Assembly (NCBI GenBank): GCA_947629825.1
Contig: CANRFF010000001.1
Location: 62,001 to 126,000, forward strand
Direction: 5' to 3'
Length of the DNA stretch: 64,000 nt
From: an uncultured Anaeroplasmataceae bacterium
Lineage (GTDB): Bacteria > Bacillota_I > Bacilli_A > Acholeplasmatales > Anaeroplasmataceae
Part shown: in pieces, positions 35,762 to 44,891 of the stretch
How the letters are laid out: every line of letters starts with the position of its first letter
Numbering within the stretch: the stretch's first letter is position 1
The notes under the pieces: model-generated
What the model was told of the DNA's origin: nothing
The model's input: only the letters and a program-made list of their open reading frames with translations
Database searches by the model: none
Program-made: the position numbers and the translations under genes

Positions 35762-37419
35762 TGATTTTAGCGTTACAAGGAGTACCTTTGGTTATTGTCA
35801 GTATTATTGCATTTATTATCATTTTGGGAGTGATTATCCTGATTCATGAAGGGGGACATTTCTTTTTTGCCAGAAGAGCAGGAATCTTATGCCATGAATT
35901 TTCGATTGGAATGGGACCTGCGATTTATAAGAAGAAATGGAAAGAAACCACTTTTTGTATCCGAGCCATTCCCATTGGCGGTTATGTTTCAATGGCCGGA
36001 GAAGAAGTTTCGGAAGAATTGGTAAAAACAGGTCAGCATATCGGACTTAATTTCCGGGAAAATAAAGTATGCGAAATTATTTTGGATGAAAAAATCGATG
36101 CGATGATTCGCGGAGAAGTGGTCGAAGCGGATTTATACGGAAAAGATGGGAATACGCTTTTCATCACGATTTATGACGGTATTTCCAATCAATATTTCGA
36201 AGTATTGAACGATGCTTCTTATGTTTTTCCGAAAGGAAAGAAAATGCAGGTAACTCCGTATGATCGCTGTTTTGAATCCAAAAGCCTGTGGAAAAGGTTT
36301 ATTACTTTGTTTGCCGGGCCGATGATGAATTTCGTATTGGCGATTGTTATTTATTTGATTGTGGCCTTTTGTACGGGAGTTCCCAATCAAAAATCCACGA
36401 CGATAGGAGCGGTTTCTTACGGAGCGGCAGAAATTTTGGAAGTCGGCGATGAAATCAAAGAAATCAACGGAAAGTCGGTTTCTTCGTGGACGGAAGTTTC
36501 CGAAGCGATGGACACTTTGGTTGAAAATGCACAAACAAAGGTATCCGTTACCTTTTTAAGAGACGGAGAAAAAAAGATTGAAGATGTGGAATGTACCACG
36601 TATATCGCTTCTTTGGGATTATCGAACATTCAGGCTCCGACAAAAGATCTTCCGGAAGAAATCGAAGGATTGATTGTCGGAAATGTGGAGTTGAGATATT
36701 TAAAGGATAAGGGGACTTATCCGCTTCAAAACGGCGATATTATCACCAAAATCCGAGTGGATCGGTATGAGGATGGTAAATTTACGGAAGGAGTCGCAGA
36801 GCCGATTACTTCTTGGGGGCAACTGGTTCGGATATTCAATGACGTTGACGTTGCGAATGTTCGTTTGGAGTATTATTCTTATGAGAAAAAAGGAATCGTT
36901 TCGTTGGAAGAAAGTTCCGTTTTGCAGACCTACGGCAACGAAGTTTTAAAAAATCAGCGAATTGAAAAAATTCAGATCAGAGTCGGAATTTCTCCGAAAA
37001 ATCATTTTGATTTTTTCGGTTCCATCGGATTGGCTTTTGAAAACTTTTGGTCGGATTTCACTTTGATTTTCCGGACGTTGGCCTTGTTGATTGCGCCATC
37101 GGGCATCCGGCAGGTCGGAGTGAACGATTTATCCAGTTTTGTCGGTATTTTTTCTTTGGTGGAAACATTTATCGGTGCGGGCTTTTTGTCTTTATTGGCA
37201 TTTACCGCCATGTTATCGGTAAATATCGGTGTGATGAATTTGTTACCGATTCCCGCACTGGACGGAGGAAGAATCGTCTTTTTGGGATATGAACTGATCA
37301 CCCGAAGAAAGCCGAGTCGGAAAGTGGAAAATATCATCAACAATATTTTCTTTATTTTACTGATGATTCTGTTTTTATATGTCACCTATCACGATATCAT
37401 ACGATTGATTAACAAGTAA
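35761..37419 (+). CDS. rseP: Site-2 intramembrane metalloprotease, RseP type
   Basis: 552 residues, starting one base inside the dxr stop. Membrane-embedded zinc protease of the M50 family that cuts substrates such as anti-sigma factors or signal-peptide remnants. Zinc-site motif H29-E-G-G-H33 lies in the first helix and the partner L-D-G-G-R in the third part; N-L-L-P-I-P-A-L precedes it. At least one PDZ domain (G-D-E-I-K-E-I-N-G) is present, and a second PDZ-like region (Q-N-G-D-I-I-T-K-I) follows. It is over 100 residues longer than the common 420, owing to extra sequence after residue 80 and around the PDZ region. Order cdsA-dxr-rseP is the standard one. Confidence 0.93.
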   Translation: MILALQGVPLVIVSIIAFIIILGVIILIHEGGHFFFARRAGILCHEFSIGMGPAIYKKKWKETTFCIRAIPIGGYVSMAGEEVSEELVKTGQHIGLNFRENKVCEIILDEKIDAMIRGEVVEADLYGKDGNTLFITIYDGISNQYFEVLNDASYVFPKGKKMQVTPYDRCFESKSLWKRFITLFAGPMMNFVLAIVIYLIVAFCTGVPNQKSTTIGAVSYGAAEILEVGDEIKEINGKSVSSWTEVSEAMDTLVENAQTKVSVTFLRDGEKKIEDVECTTYIASLGLSNIQAPTKDLPEEIEGLIVGNVELRYLKDKGTYPLQNGDIITKIRVDRYEDGKFTEGVAEPITSWGQLVRIFNDVDVANVRLEYYSYEKKGIVSLEESSVLQTYGNEVLKNQRIEKIQIRVGISPKNHFDFFGSIGLAFENFWSDFTLIFRTLALLIAPSGIRQVGVNDLSSFVGIFSLVETFIGAGFLSLLAFTAMLSVNIGVMNLLPIPALDGGRIVFLGYELITRRKPSRKVENIINNIFFILLMILFLYVTYHDIIRLINK

Positions 37420-37429
37420 GGAGGTTTTT

Positions 37430-38911
37430 ATGATGATTTATCACAATCCGATTATTTGTTCGGATTACTCGGATCCCGATGTGATTCGCAGAAATGATTC
37501 TTTTTATATGATTTCTTCCAGTTTCAACCATACTCCGGGCGTTCCGGTTCTGAAAAGCAAAAATTTGGTGGATTGGAAATTGATTGGTCACGTATTTCAG
37601 ACCATTCCTTTTGAACGTTTTAAAGATGTTTGTCACGGAGATGGGGCTTGGGCTCCGTCTTTGCGGTTTCATCAAGGAGTATATTATGCGATGATTCCTT
37701 TTCCGGACGAAGGAATTTACGTCAGTTCCTGTACGGATATCGAAAAGGGAAATTGGAGCAAACCTTGGTGTTTGATTGAGGGAAAAGGACTGGAAGATCC
37801 TTGCCCGATCTGGATCAAAGATCGTTGTTATGTCGTCATCGGGTTTGTCAAAAGCCGGATCGGATTTAATTCCGTATTGGGTCTTTATGAAGTGACTTTG
37901 GATTTGAAAAAGAAAATATCACCTACCTATCAAATCATTTATGACGGTCATAATATGAATCCGACGATTGAAGGGCCGAAATTTTATTCCAGAAACGGAT
38001 ATATTTATATCATGGCACCGGCGGGAAGTGTCAAGACCGGTTGGCAAGTCTGTCTTCGCAGTAAACAAATCGAAGGTCCGTACGAGGCGAAGATTGTGAT
38101 GATGCAAAACGATTCGAAAATCAATGGTCCTCATCAGGGAGCCTTGATTGATTTGAAAAAGGATCAATGGGCATTTATTCATTTTCAGGATCGGGGCTGT
38201 TACGGAAGAATCATTCATCTTCAGCCGGTTCGTTGGGTCAATGATTGGCCTTTATGCGGAGATGTCAAGGATGAATTGTTGAGCGGAACGCCGGTATCGG
38301 AAGGCATCTATCCGGTAGACAAGAAGTCTTTTTATAAAATCGACACTTCGGATTTGTTTGATAAGAACCATTTGAGCCTGATGTGGCAGACTCCTGCGAA
38401 CAAGGGGAAAGATTGGTATTATTTTGATCGGGGGCTGATATTGAATTGCGTATTTCACAGTTTGAAAGCCTATAATGCTTTGAATCTGACGCCGAATGTC
38501 TTTTTGACGAAAATTGCCTATCCGTCTTTTAAAGTTACGGCTCTTTGTGAATTGTTGTTGAAAAACGACGGAGATGAAGTGGGCTTTTGTTATATGGGAC
38601 GTCAATATCAATACCTTTGCATCGCAAGAATTCAAGGGAAAAATCATCTTCAGTTACGTCAAGGATACTTTAATCAGGATCATGATGTGGTTTTATTTGA
38701 TGGAATTTATCAGAACAACGAGATTGAATTTATGATGCGATTTAAAGAAAACGGGACGTATCAACTGGGATTTAACAAGACGTATCTGAAAGGTTGGTTT
38801 CCGGCCCTTCCGGGACGTTGGATCGGTGGAAAAATCGGGATTTATGCCAAGGGGAAAACAACCGGCGGATCCGCAAGATTCAAATATTTTAAAACGAAGA
38901 GTGTAAAGTAA
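37430..38911 (+). CDS. Glycoside hydrolase family 43 (beta-xylosidase/arabinofuranosidase type)
   Basis: 493 residues. A five-bladed propeller enzyme acting on xylan or arabinan side chains. The catalytic base is D15 in S-D-P-D-V-I-R, the pKa modulator D123 in L-E-D-P-C, and the acid E181 in I-E-G-P-K-F; all three are present. The C-terminal 180 residues resemble the beta-sandwich found behind the GH43 domain in beta-xylosidases. No signal peptide, so it is likely a cytoplasmic oligosaccharide hydrolase. It starts 10 bases after rseP with AAGGAGG, an odd partner for an essential-gene operon and perhaps a later insertion. Substrate is not certain. Confidence 0.88.
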   Translation: MMIYHNPIICSDYSDPDVIRRNDSFYMISSSFNHTPGVPVLKSKNLVDWKLIGHVFQTIPFERFKDVCHGDGAWAPSLRFHQGVYYAMIPFPDEGIYVSSCTDIEKGNWSKPWCLIEGKGLEDPCPIWIKDRCYVVIGFVKSRIGFNSVLGLYEVTLDLKKKISPTYQIIYDGHNMNPTIEGPKFYSRNGYIYIMAPAGSVKTGWQVCLRSKQIEGPYEAKIVMMQNDSKINGPHQGALIDLKKDQWAFIHFQDRGCYGRIIHLQPVRWVNDWPLCGDVKDELLSGTPVSEGIYPVDKKSFYKIDTSDLFDKNHLSLMWQTPANKGKDWYYFDRGLILNCVFHSLKAYNALNLTPNVFLTKIAYPSFKVTALCELLLKNDGDEVGFCYMGRQYQYLCIARIQGKNHLQLRQGYFNQDHDVVLFDGIYQNNEIEFMMRFKENGTYQLGFNKTYLKGWFPALPGRWIGGKIGIYAKGKTTGGSARFKYFKTKSVK

Positions 38912-38912
38912 T

Positions 38913-40274
38913 ATGACAGAAGAAGAAGTATTGTTGGAAATCAAGAGGTTGGGAATCAATGGCGAAGGAATCGGATTTTATCGCCGTTTGGCTGTTTTTG
39001 TGGAAGATGCCATTCCCAAAGAAGTTCATCGGATTCATTTAACTCCGACTTCTGAAAAAATGATTGTGACGGAAAGTTTGGAAAGAGTGAAAACTTCTCC
39101 GATGCGAATCAATGCCTCTTGTCCGTATTATCATCATTGCGGTGGCTGTAATACCGCTCATATCCGATATGAAGCAATGTTGGAATGGAAACGGGATATT
39201 TTAATAGAATGTTTGGCCAGATATACGACTCTTCGGTATCGTCAGTTTGAAATTCGGAAAACCATTCCTTCTGTTTCACCGATAGGATATCGGAATCGAA
39301 GTCAATTGGGGGTTCGAAAGAAGGAGTCCGGCCGATTGACCTGTTTTATGCTGAAAAAGAATTCGAATTTACCGGTGGATATCGATACTTGTCTGGTTCA
39401 GCATCCGAAACTCAATGAAGTGAATCAAAAGATTTTAAAACTGGCCGATGAGTTACAGATTTCTCCGTATGTTTCGAAATTGCAGAAAGGGATTTTGAGA
39501 TATTTGATTCTTCGAATGAATGCGAAAGAGCAAGTTTTGGTTTGTCTTGTCTGCGGTGAAAAAAGTCCGAAAATTTCTTTATTGGCGGAAAAAGTCAGTC
39601 ATATTCCCGGAGTGGTCGGCGTTTATGAAAGTTGGAATCCTTCCAAAAAAAGAGATGAATTTTTCGGCGAAGAGATGCATTTGTTGTACGGAGATCCTTA
39701 TGTAGTGGAAAAAATCGGCAAGATCTCATATCGTCTTTATCCGGATACGTTTTTTCAGTTGAATACTGCACAGGCTCAAGTGATGTATGATGTCATTTTA
39801 AAAGCGTGTAAACTTTCCAGAAAAGAAGTTGTGCTGGATGCTTACTGCGGAGTGGGAAGCATTGGGCTTTACTTGGCTTCAATGGCCAAAGAGGTCATTG
39901 GAATCGAATATCATTCGTCTTCGGTGGAAGCGGCCAATCAAAATAAAGAAATCAATCATATCAGAAATGCGAAATTCTTACAAGGAGATGTCGTCTCTCT
40001 TCTTCCGAAGATGATCAAAGAAGGAAAAAAATTCGATGTGATTGTCTTTGACCCTCCGAGAACGGGTTTGGGAAAAGAATTGATTCAAACGGTACTTTCG
40101 GCTAAGATTCCGCGCTTGGTTTATGCGTCTTGTAATCCGGCGACTTTGGCAAAAGATTTGGAACTGTTGAGCAAAGAATATCAAGTCAAATATATTACGC
40201 CGATAGATATGTTTCCTCAAACCGCTTTGGTCGAGGCAGTATGCTCCCTTGTCTTAAAAAAAGAAGATCAATAA
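38913..40274 (+). CDS. 23S rRNA/tRNA uracil-5 methyltransferase, RlmD (RumA) family
   Basis: 453 residues. S-adenosylmethionine-dependent, iron-sulfur-containing uracil C5 methyltransferase. A TRAM-like N-terminus is followed by the cluster motif C-P-x4-C-G-G-C with a later Cys in D-T-C-L-V. The catalytic domain has D-A-Y-C-G-V-G-S, V-F-D-P-P-R-T-G and the nucleophile motif A-S-C-N-P. It starts one base after the GH43 stop with a poor ribosome site, suggesting coupling. A second paralogue lies at 54120-55457; which one methylates U747 or U1939 cannot be told. Confidence 0.92.
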   Translation: MTEEEVLLEIKRLGINGEGIGFYRRLAVFVEDAIPKEVHRIHLTPTSEKMIVTESLERVKTSPMRINASCPYYHHCGGCNTAHIRYEAMLEWKRDILIECLARYTTLRYRQFEIRKTIPSVSPIGYRNRSQLGVRKKESGRLTCFMLKKNSNLPVDIDTCLVQHPKLNEVNQKILKLADELQISPYVSKLQKGILRYLILRMNAKEQVLVCLVCGEKSPKISLLAEKVSHIPGVVGVYESWNPSKKRDEFFGEEMHLLYGDPYVVEKIGKISYRLYPDTFFQLNTAQAQVMYDVILKACKLSRKEVVLDAYCGVGSIGLYLASMAKEVIGIEYHSSSVEAANQNKEINHIRNAKFLQGDVVSLLPKMIKEGKKFDVIVFDPPRTGLGKELIQTVLSAKIPRLVYASCNPATLAKDLELLSKEYQVKYITPIDMFPQTALVEAVCSLVLKKEDQ

Positions 40275-40294
40275 CATTACTAGTTTTAATGAGA

Positions 40295-40324
40295 CTAACA
40301 CTTTTTAAAGTGTTAGTTTTTTTA
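40295..40324 (+). terminator. Intrinsic terminator of the rpsB to RlmD unit
   Basis: Perfect ten-base arms CTAACACTTT / AAAGTGTTAG with TT between them, then a run of Ts. Confidence 0.9.
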
Positions 40325-40370
40325 ATTATAATTATTTGTAATAGAGCTTTTTTATAAAATCGGAGACTTA

Positions 40371-40399
40371 TTGACAGTACGATTTAAAAAAGTTAAAAT
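40371..40399 (+). promoter_or_regulatory. Promoter of the NTase-HEPN pair
   Basis: TTGACA at 40371-40376, 17-base spacer, TAAAAT at 40394-40399. The pair therefore has its own promoter between a terminator and the next gene's promoter. Confidence 0.8.
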
Positions 40400-40434
40400 A
40401 TAAATAAAATAAATATAAATTTGGGAGATATAAC

Positions 40435-41076
40435 ATGAGCTTTAAAAGAATTTCAAAGAAAAAATGTAAAATTGCAAGACAACGAGCCTTAAAAATCATA
40501 CAAGAAGTTAGAAAAAAGTTAAAATCTCAATATAGATTTGCCGATCGTTTAGTTGGTTCCGGAAAATGGGGAACAATGATAGAAAATGAAAATGGTGAGT
40601 ATGATTTAGATTATCAAATCTTATTGACTAAGAATTCTATTGATCGTTTTAAAAAACCAACAGAAATAAAAAATGATTTTTTTCAAGCTTTTGAATCTTG
40701 CAAAAAGTCAAATGAAAAGTTCGAAAATTCGACTACCGCGATTACTTTAATAAATAAAGATAATCAACCCTTTCATATAGACTTTGTCATAATAAGATAT
40801 TTTCCGGAAAACAATGAGATTATCAGGAGAAATAATAAATTGGAAACTCCCCAAAAGAATGAATTTACTTGGAATTCATTACCTCAATGGAATCCTGCTT
40901 ATTTGAAATTCAAAAATATGGATCCCAAATCAAAACAAGACTTAATAGAGAATCATATTATTCCGGCTAAAAGTTTGGAAAAAATAAAATCAGAAAATGA
41001 TCCTACGAAAATTTCATCTGCTCAAGTATTTGTTCGAGAGGTAAATAATTATGTCGCTAAAAGAAAAAATCATTGA
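40435..41076 (+). CDS. Polymerase-beta-fold nucleotidyltransferase (partner of HEPN protein)
   Basis: 213 residues. The nucleotidyltransferase signature is complete: G41-S42, the D57-x-D59 pair in E-Y-D-L-D-Y-Q, and the third acid D116 in F-H-I-D-F-V. These bind two metals and the nucleotide. It is larger than the minimal MNT antitoxins (about 100-130 residues) and lacks HIGH or CCA-adding features, so it is closer to defence-type NTases, a placement I infer. GGGAG precedes the ATG. Its end overlaps the HEPN gene by 26 bases. The segment is clearly A+T-richer than the flanking genes, a sign of transfer. Possible roles: modifier of the HEPN partner, or nucleotide second-messenger synthase. Confidence 0.75.
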   Translation: MSFKRISKKKCKIARQRALKIIQEVRKKLKSQYRFADRLVGSGKWGTMIENENGEYDLDYQILLTKNSIDRFKKPTEIKNDFFQAFESCKKSNEKFENSTTAITLINKDNQPFHIDFVIIRYFPENNEIIRRNNKLETPQKNEFTWNSLPQWNPAYLKFKNMDPKSKQDLIENHIIPAKSLEKIKSENDPTKISSAQVFVREVNNYVAKRKNH

Positions 41077-41614
41077 TTATAATGCCTATAAAAATAAGGT
41101 TGATTATTGGATAGATTTAAAAGGAGAAAAGAAATACTGCGAGTTTATAAAAATATTAGAAAAAAATGAAATTGCAGTTGAGTGGGAAAGAATAGATGAT
41201 TTATTTCGATACGACAAAAGACTTTTAATAAATTGCTTTAAATATTTATCATTTTATGAAGAATTTTTAAGAGCACAAATTTGGAATATCAGCCTTACAA
41301 GTTATAATAAATTAGCAAAAAAATATTTGAAAGGTGTAATTGACGAAGTTATTAAGAATGAGAATAGAATTCGCTACAAAGATTTTAATATACGTAACTT
41401 GAAAAAAAATCAAAAAGAAATCAATTTTCTTAGAAATCAAGTATGCCATAATGAGATTATTCTTAATATAGTATATGGTAATAAAGATGTTAAAAAAATT
41501 CTTATCGATTTTAAAGATTGCTTACCAATTCCATATCAAGATGGTTTTTGTAAAAATATAAACGATTGTTGTAAGGGATTGAAGCTATCAAAAAAGATAA
41601 TTATAAAATTGTAA
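41051..41614 (+). CDS. HEPN-domain putative RNase toxin
   Basis: 187 residues, mostly helical. The HEPN ribonuclease motif R-x4-H is seen as R128-N-Q-V-C-H133, in an L-R-N-x-x-C-H-N context like that of Abi_2/AbiF-type proteins, where the Asn after Arg is also typical. HEPN proteins of this kind cut tRNA or mRNA in toxin-antitoxin and abortive-infection systems. The gene starts inside the nucleotidyltransferase gene with an AGAGG site, so the pair is translationally coupled. Toxicity and target are inference. Ends 150 bases before the next terminator. Confidence 0.72.
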   Translation: MSLKEKIIDYNAYKNKVDYWIDLKGEKKYCEFIKILEKNEIAVEWERIDDLFRYDKRLLINCFKYLSFYEEFLRAQIWNISLTSYNKLAKKYLKGVIDEVIKNENRIRYKDFNIRNLKKNQKEINFLRNQVCHNEIILNIVYGNKDVKKILIDFKDCLPIPYQDGFCKNINDCCKGLKLSKKIIIKL

Positions 41615-41762
41615 GAATATTAAATAAACAACCAATAGATAACCAACCAGATGTTTTATTCCTATCTTTTGTGACAAAAAAATATTTTTCAAAAGAGAAA
41701 TCCTGAAAAAAAGTATCGAATCGCTTTCGTTATAAGTTATTTTCCAAATAGAATCGGCTTTT

Positions 41763-41808
41763 CAAAACCTCAAAATGAACTCTTTGATTTTGGGGTTTTG
41801 TTTTTTTG
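41763..41808 (+). terminator. Intrinsic terminator after the NTase-HEPN pair
   Basis: Arms CAAAACCTCAAAAT / ATTTTGGGGTTTTG (one G-T pair) around a ten-base loop, then seven Ts. The stretch 41615-41762 before it holds nothing I can identify. Confidence 0.85.
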
Positions 41809-41848
41809 AAAAGTTAAAACGTTTTCTACTATTAAAAACATAGGTTTT

Positions 41849-41857
41849 TGGTATAAT
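41849..41857 (+). promoter_or_regulatory. Extended -10 promoter of adhE
   Basis: TGGTATAAT (TATAAT at 41852-41857) fits an extended -10; no good -35 is found at 17 bases (CTATTA), so an activator or the TG motif probably compensates. Confidence 0.6.
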
Positions 41858-41870
41858 AATAAAAGAATTT

Positions 41871-41893
41871 ATTTCATTAGATAATAATGAAAT
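41871..41893 (+). promoter_or_regulatory. Perfect 9-bp inverted repeat in adhE leader
   Basis: ATTTCATTA (41871-41879) and TAATGAAAT (41885-41893) with five bases between lie just after the predicted transcription start (about 41864) and end three bases before the GGAGG site. It could be a repressor operator or an RNA hairpin that hides the ribosome site. It does not match the Rex consensus I know. Confidence 0.5.
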
Positions 41894-41904
41894 CGGAGGT
41901 TTTT

Positions 41905-44520
41905 ATGAATTCTGTATCAGAAGAAATAAATCAATTGGTTGAAAATGCGTTGAAAGCATTGGATGAATATGCGGACTATACCCAACAACAAATTGATTAT
42001 ATTGTCGCAAAATGTTCGGTTGCTGCCTTGGATAAACATGGCGAACTTGCGAAAATGGCGATAGAAGAAACACAAAGAGGTGTTTTTGAAGATAAAGCAA
42101 CCAAAAATCTTTTTGCCTGCGAATATGTCACTCACAATATGAAACGGACAAAAACCGTGGGAATCATTCGAGAAGATGAGGTGACGGGGATTACGGAGAT
42201 TGCCGAACCGGTCGGAGTCATTGCCGGAATCACACCGGTAACCAATCCGACATCGACGGCGATTTTTAAATCTTTGATTTGTTTGAAAACGAGAAATCCG
42301 ATGATTTTCGCTTTTCATCCGAGCGCACAGAAATGTTCGGTAGCAGCGGCGAAAATCGTTTATGAAGCGGCCATCGAAGCGGGAGCACCGAAAAATTGTA
42401 TTCAGTGGATTGAACATCCTTCCATGGAAGCGACGACCGCTTTAATGAATCATCCCGGAGTTGCGACGATATTGGCAACCGGAGGCAATGCGATGGTCAA
42501 AGCGGCATATTCTTGCGGAAAACCGGCTTTGGGCGTCGGTGCCGGAAACGTTCCCGCCTATATGGAGAAAACTTGTAATATACGGCAAGCAGTCAATGAT
42601 ATCGTTATGTCAAAATCATTTGATAACGGAATGATTTGCGCTTCGGAACAAGCAGTAATTATCGATGAAGAAATTTTCGAAAAAAGTATCGAAGAATTCC
42701 AAAGATATAAAGTTTATTTTGTTTCCGAAGAAGAGAAAAAAAGATTGGAAAAATATATGTTCGGCGTGACTCAAACCGAAGAAGTTGCGCTTGCCAAATT
42801 GAATCCGGCCGTCGTTGGAAAAAGTGCGGAATGGATTGCGAAAGAAGCGGGAATCGAGGTTCCGGAAAATACGGTAATTCTCGGAGTATATTGTTCTTCG
42901 GTTGGCATAGAAGAACCGATGACAAGAGAAAAACTTTCTCCGGTTCTTGCGATTTTAAAATCACATTCGACCGAAGAAGGTATCGACCTTGCCAAAAAAA
43001 TGGTGGAGTTAAACGGATTGGGGCATTCCGCTGCCATTCATACGCATGACGAAACCTTGGCCAAACATTTCGGAGATGTCATTCCGGCCATTCGGATTAT
43101 TTGCAATTCTCCGGCGACTTTTGGTGGCATTGGTAATGTTTATAATTCTTTTATTCCTTCTTTGACATTGGGTTGCGGTTCTTACGGTCATAATTCCATC
43201 GGTGGAAACGTAAGCGCAATCAATTTATTAAATGTGAAACAAGTAGGACGGAGAAGAAACAATATGCAGTGGTTTAAAATTCCTTCAAAGATTTATTTTG
43301 AAAGAGATTCAATCGAATATTTGCATCAAATGAAAGAAATGCACAAAGTCATTATCATTACCGATCGTTCAATGGTCGATTTGGGTTATGTGAATCGGGT
43401 TACCGATCAGTTGGGATTAAGACATCCCGAAGTCCAACATCAACTGTTCTGTGATGTGGAACCGGATCCTTCGATTCAAACCGTATTGAAAGGTGTCCAG
43501 TTAATGCGCTCTTTTGAACCGGATACGATTATTGCGTTGGGTGGCGGTTCGGCGATGGATGCCGCTAAGGGAATGTGGTTATTCTATGAACATCCAGAAG
43601 TGAATTTCAATGATTTGAAACAGAAATTTATGGATATTCGTAAAAGAGCCTTTCAATATCCGGAATTGGGTCGAAAAGCCAATTTGATTTGTATTCCGAC
43701 GACATCCGGAACGGGATCGGAAGTGACGCCGTTTGCGGTGATTACCGATAAAGTGGAAAATAAAAAATATCCGTTGACGGACTATTCGTTGACACCGACT
43801 GTGGCGATTATCGATCCGGCATTGACGATGACATTGCCGAAATCGATTACCGCAGATACGGGAATGGATGTATTGACACACGCTACGGAAGCGTATGTTT
43901 CCACTTTGGCAAGCGACTATACCGACGGTCTTGCGATTCAGGCGATTAAAATGGTTTTTGCTTATTTAAAACGGGCCTATGATCATGGCGCAACCGATCC
44001 GGAAGCCAGAGAGAAAATGCATAATGCTTCGGCGATTGCGGGGATGGCTTTTGCGAATGCTTTTTTGGGAATGAATCACTCCATGGCTCATAAAATCGGT
44101 GCGGAATTCCATGTTCCGCATGGTCGGGCCAATGCGATTTTATTGCCGTTTACTATTCGGTATAATGGAACAAGACCGCAAAAACTTTCCACTTGGCCGA
44201 AATATAATTATTATCGGGCCGATGAAAAGTATGCGGAACTTGCGAAAATATTGGGACTTCCCGCCAGCAGTATCGAAGAAGGGGTGGAATCCTATGCGAA
44301 GGCTTGCGGAAACCTTGCAAGACAAGTTGGAATCAAAATGAATTTCAAAAGTCAGGGAATCGAGGAAACAACCTATATGAATTCCTTGGAAAAATTGGCT
44401 TATTTGGCTTATGAGGACCAATGTTCTCCGGCAAATCCGCGGGTACCGATGGTAGAAGATATGAAACAAATATTGAAAGAAGCTTATGACAATGAGGAAT
44501 TTATGGAGGAAGTATGTTGA
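41905..44520 (+). CDS. adhE: Bifunctional acetaldehyde-CoA/alcohol dehydrogenase
   Basis: 871 residues from ATG 41905 (GGAGG; the ATG at 41887 lies within the leader repeat). Reduces acetyl-CoA to acetaldehyde and on to ethanol with two NADH, regenerating NAD during fermentation. The N-terminal aldehyde dehydrogenase half (1-440) has the catalytic C245 in N-G-M-I-C-A-S-E-Q. The C-terminal iron alcohol dehydrogenase (about 455-871) has [10 protein letters not shown] and the metal His region with H-x-M-A-H. Family members form long spirosomes. With ackA it gives mixed acetate/ethanol output. Overlaps yhbY by 7 bases. Confidence 0.97.
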   Translation: MNSVSEEINQLVENALKALDEYADYTQQQIDYIVAKCSVAALDKHGELAKMAIEETQRGVFEDKATKNLFACEYVTHNMKRTKTVGIIREDEVTGITEIAEPVGVIAGITPVTNPTSTAIFKSLICLKTRNPMIFAFHPSAQKCSVAAAKIVYEAAIEAGAPKNCIQWIEHPSMEATTALMNHPGVATILATGGNAMVKAAYSCGKPALGVGAGNVPAYMEKTCNIRQAVNDIVMSKSFDNGMICASEQAVIIDEEIFEKSIEEFQRYKVYFVSEEEKKRLEKYMFGVTQTEEVALAKLNPAVVGKSAEWIAKEAGIEVPENTVILGVYCSSVGIEEPMTREKLSPVLAILKSHSTEEGIDLAKKMVELNGLGHSAAIHTHDETLAKHFGDVIPAIRIICNSPATFGGIGNVYNSFIPSLTLGCGSYGHNSIGGNVSAINLLNVKQVGRRRNNMQWFKIPSKIYFERDSIEYLHQMKEMHKVIIITDRSMVDLGYVNRVTDQLGLRHPEVQHQLFCDVEPDPSIQTVLKGVQLMRSFEPDTIIALGGGSAMDAAKGMWLFYEHPEVNFNDLKQKFMDIRKRAFQYPELGRKANLICIPTTSGTGSEVTPFAVITDKVENKKYPLTDYSLTPTVAIIDPALTMTLPKSITADTGMDVLTHATEAYVSTLASDYTDGLAIQAIKMVFAYLKRAYDHGATDPEAREKMHNASAIAGMAFANAFLGMNHSMAHKIGAEFHVPHGRANAILLPFTIRYNGTRPQKLSTWPKYNYYRADEKYAELAKILGLPASSIEEGVESYAKACGNLARQVGIKMNFKSQGIEETTYMNSLEKLAYLAYEDQCSPANPRVPMVEDMKQILKEAYDNEEFMEEVC

Positions 44521-44804
44521 CATCCAAACAGAAAGTATATTTGAGAAGTTTGGCTCAGAATCTGAAACCGTGTTTTCAAATCGGGAAAAACGGGTTGAGT
44601 GAAAATTTAAAGACGGACGTTTTGAATTATCTGAAAAAATACGAATTGGTAAAGGTTTCGATTTTAAACAATTCTATGGTAACCTTTGCCGAAGCCAAAG
44701 ATTTTTTCGAAGAAAGTGCCATTGAAGTAGTCCAGAAAATCGGACATACTTTGGTTCTTTATCAAACTTCCGGCGATGCCAAAAATCCGATCATATTGCC
44801 TTAA
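44514..44804 (+). CDS. yhbY: YhbY-type CRM-domain RNA-binding protein
   Basis: 96 residues, one CRS1-YhbY (CRM) domain. Features: L-T-S-K-Q-K-x-Y-L-R at the start and the conserved loop I-G-K-N-G-L (G-x-x-G type). Members bind the pre-50S subunit and assist ribosome assembly. The start ATG overlaps the adhE end, so it is read through from adhE, an unusual partner. Confidence 0.93.
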   Translation: MLTSKQKVYLRSLAQNLKPCFQIGKNGLSENLKTDVLNYLKKYELVKVSILNNSMVTFAEAKDFFEESAIEVVQKIGHTLVLYQTSGDAKNPIILP

Positions 44805-44807
44805 AAG

Positions 44808-44837
44808 GAAACTCCCTGAGGATTCGGGGAGTTTTCT
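44808..44837 (+). terminator. Intrinsic terminator after yhbY
   Basis: Eight-base stem AAACTCCC / GGGAGTTT with T-rich tail (TTTTCTTG). Confidence 0.82.
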
Positions 44838-44865
44838 TGCATTTTGTAAATAAAATTGATATAAT
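44837..44865 (+). promoter_or_regulatory. Promoter of the membrane protein-rsmE-mtaB operon
   Basis: TTGCAT at 44837-44842, 17-base spacer, TATAAT at 44860-44865, immediately behind the terminator. Confidence 0.75.
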
Positions 44866-44891
44866 AAATTATATTGTTGAAAGGAAAAAGC

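Noticed and set aside
41809-41904. Rex-type redox operator in front of adhE
   Set aside because: No TTGTGAA/TTCACAA-like palindrome is present; only the unrelated ATTTCATTA repeat was found.
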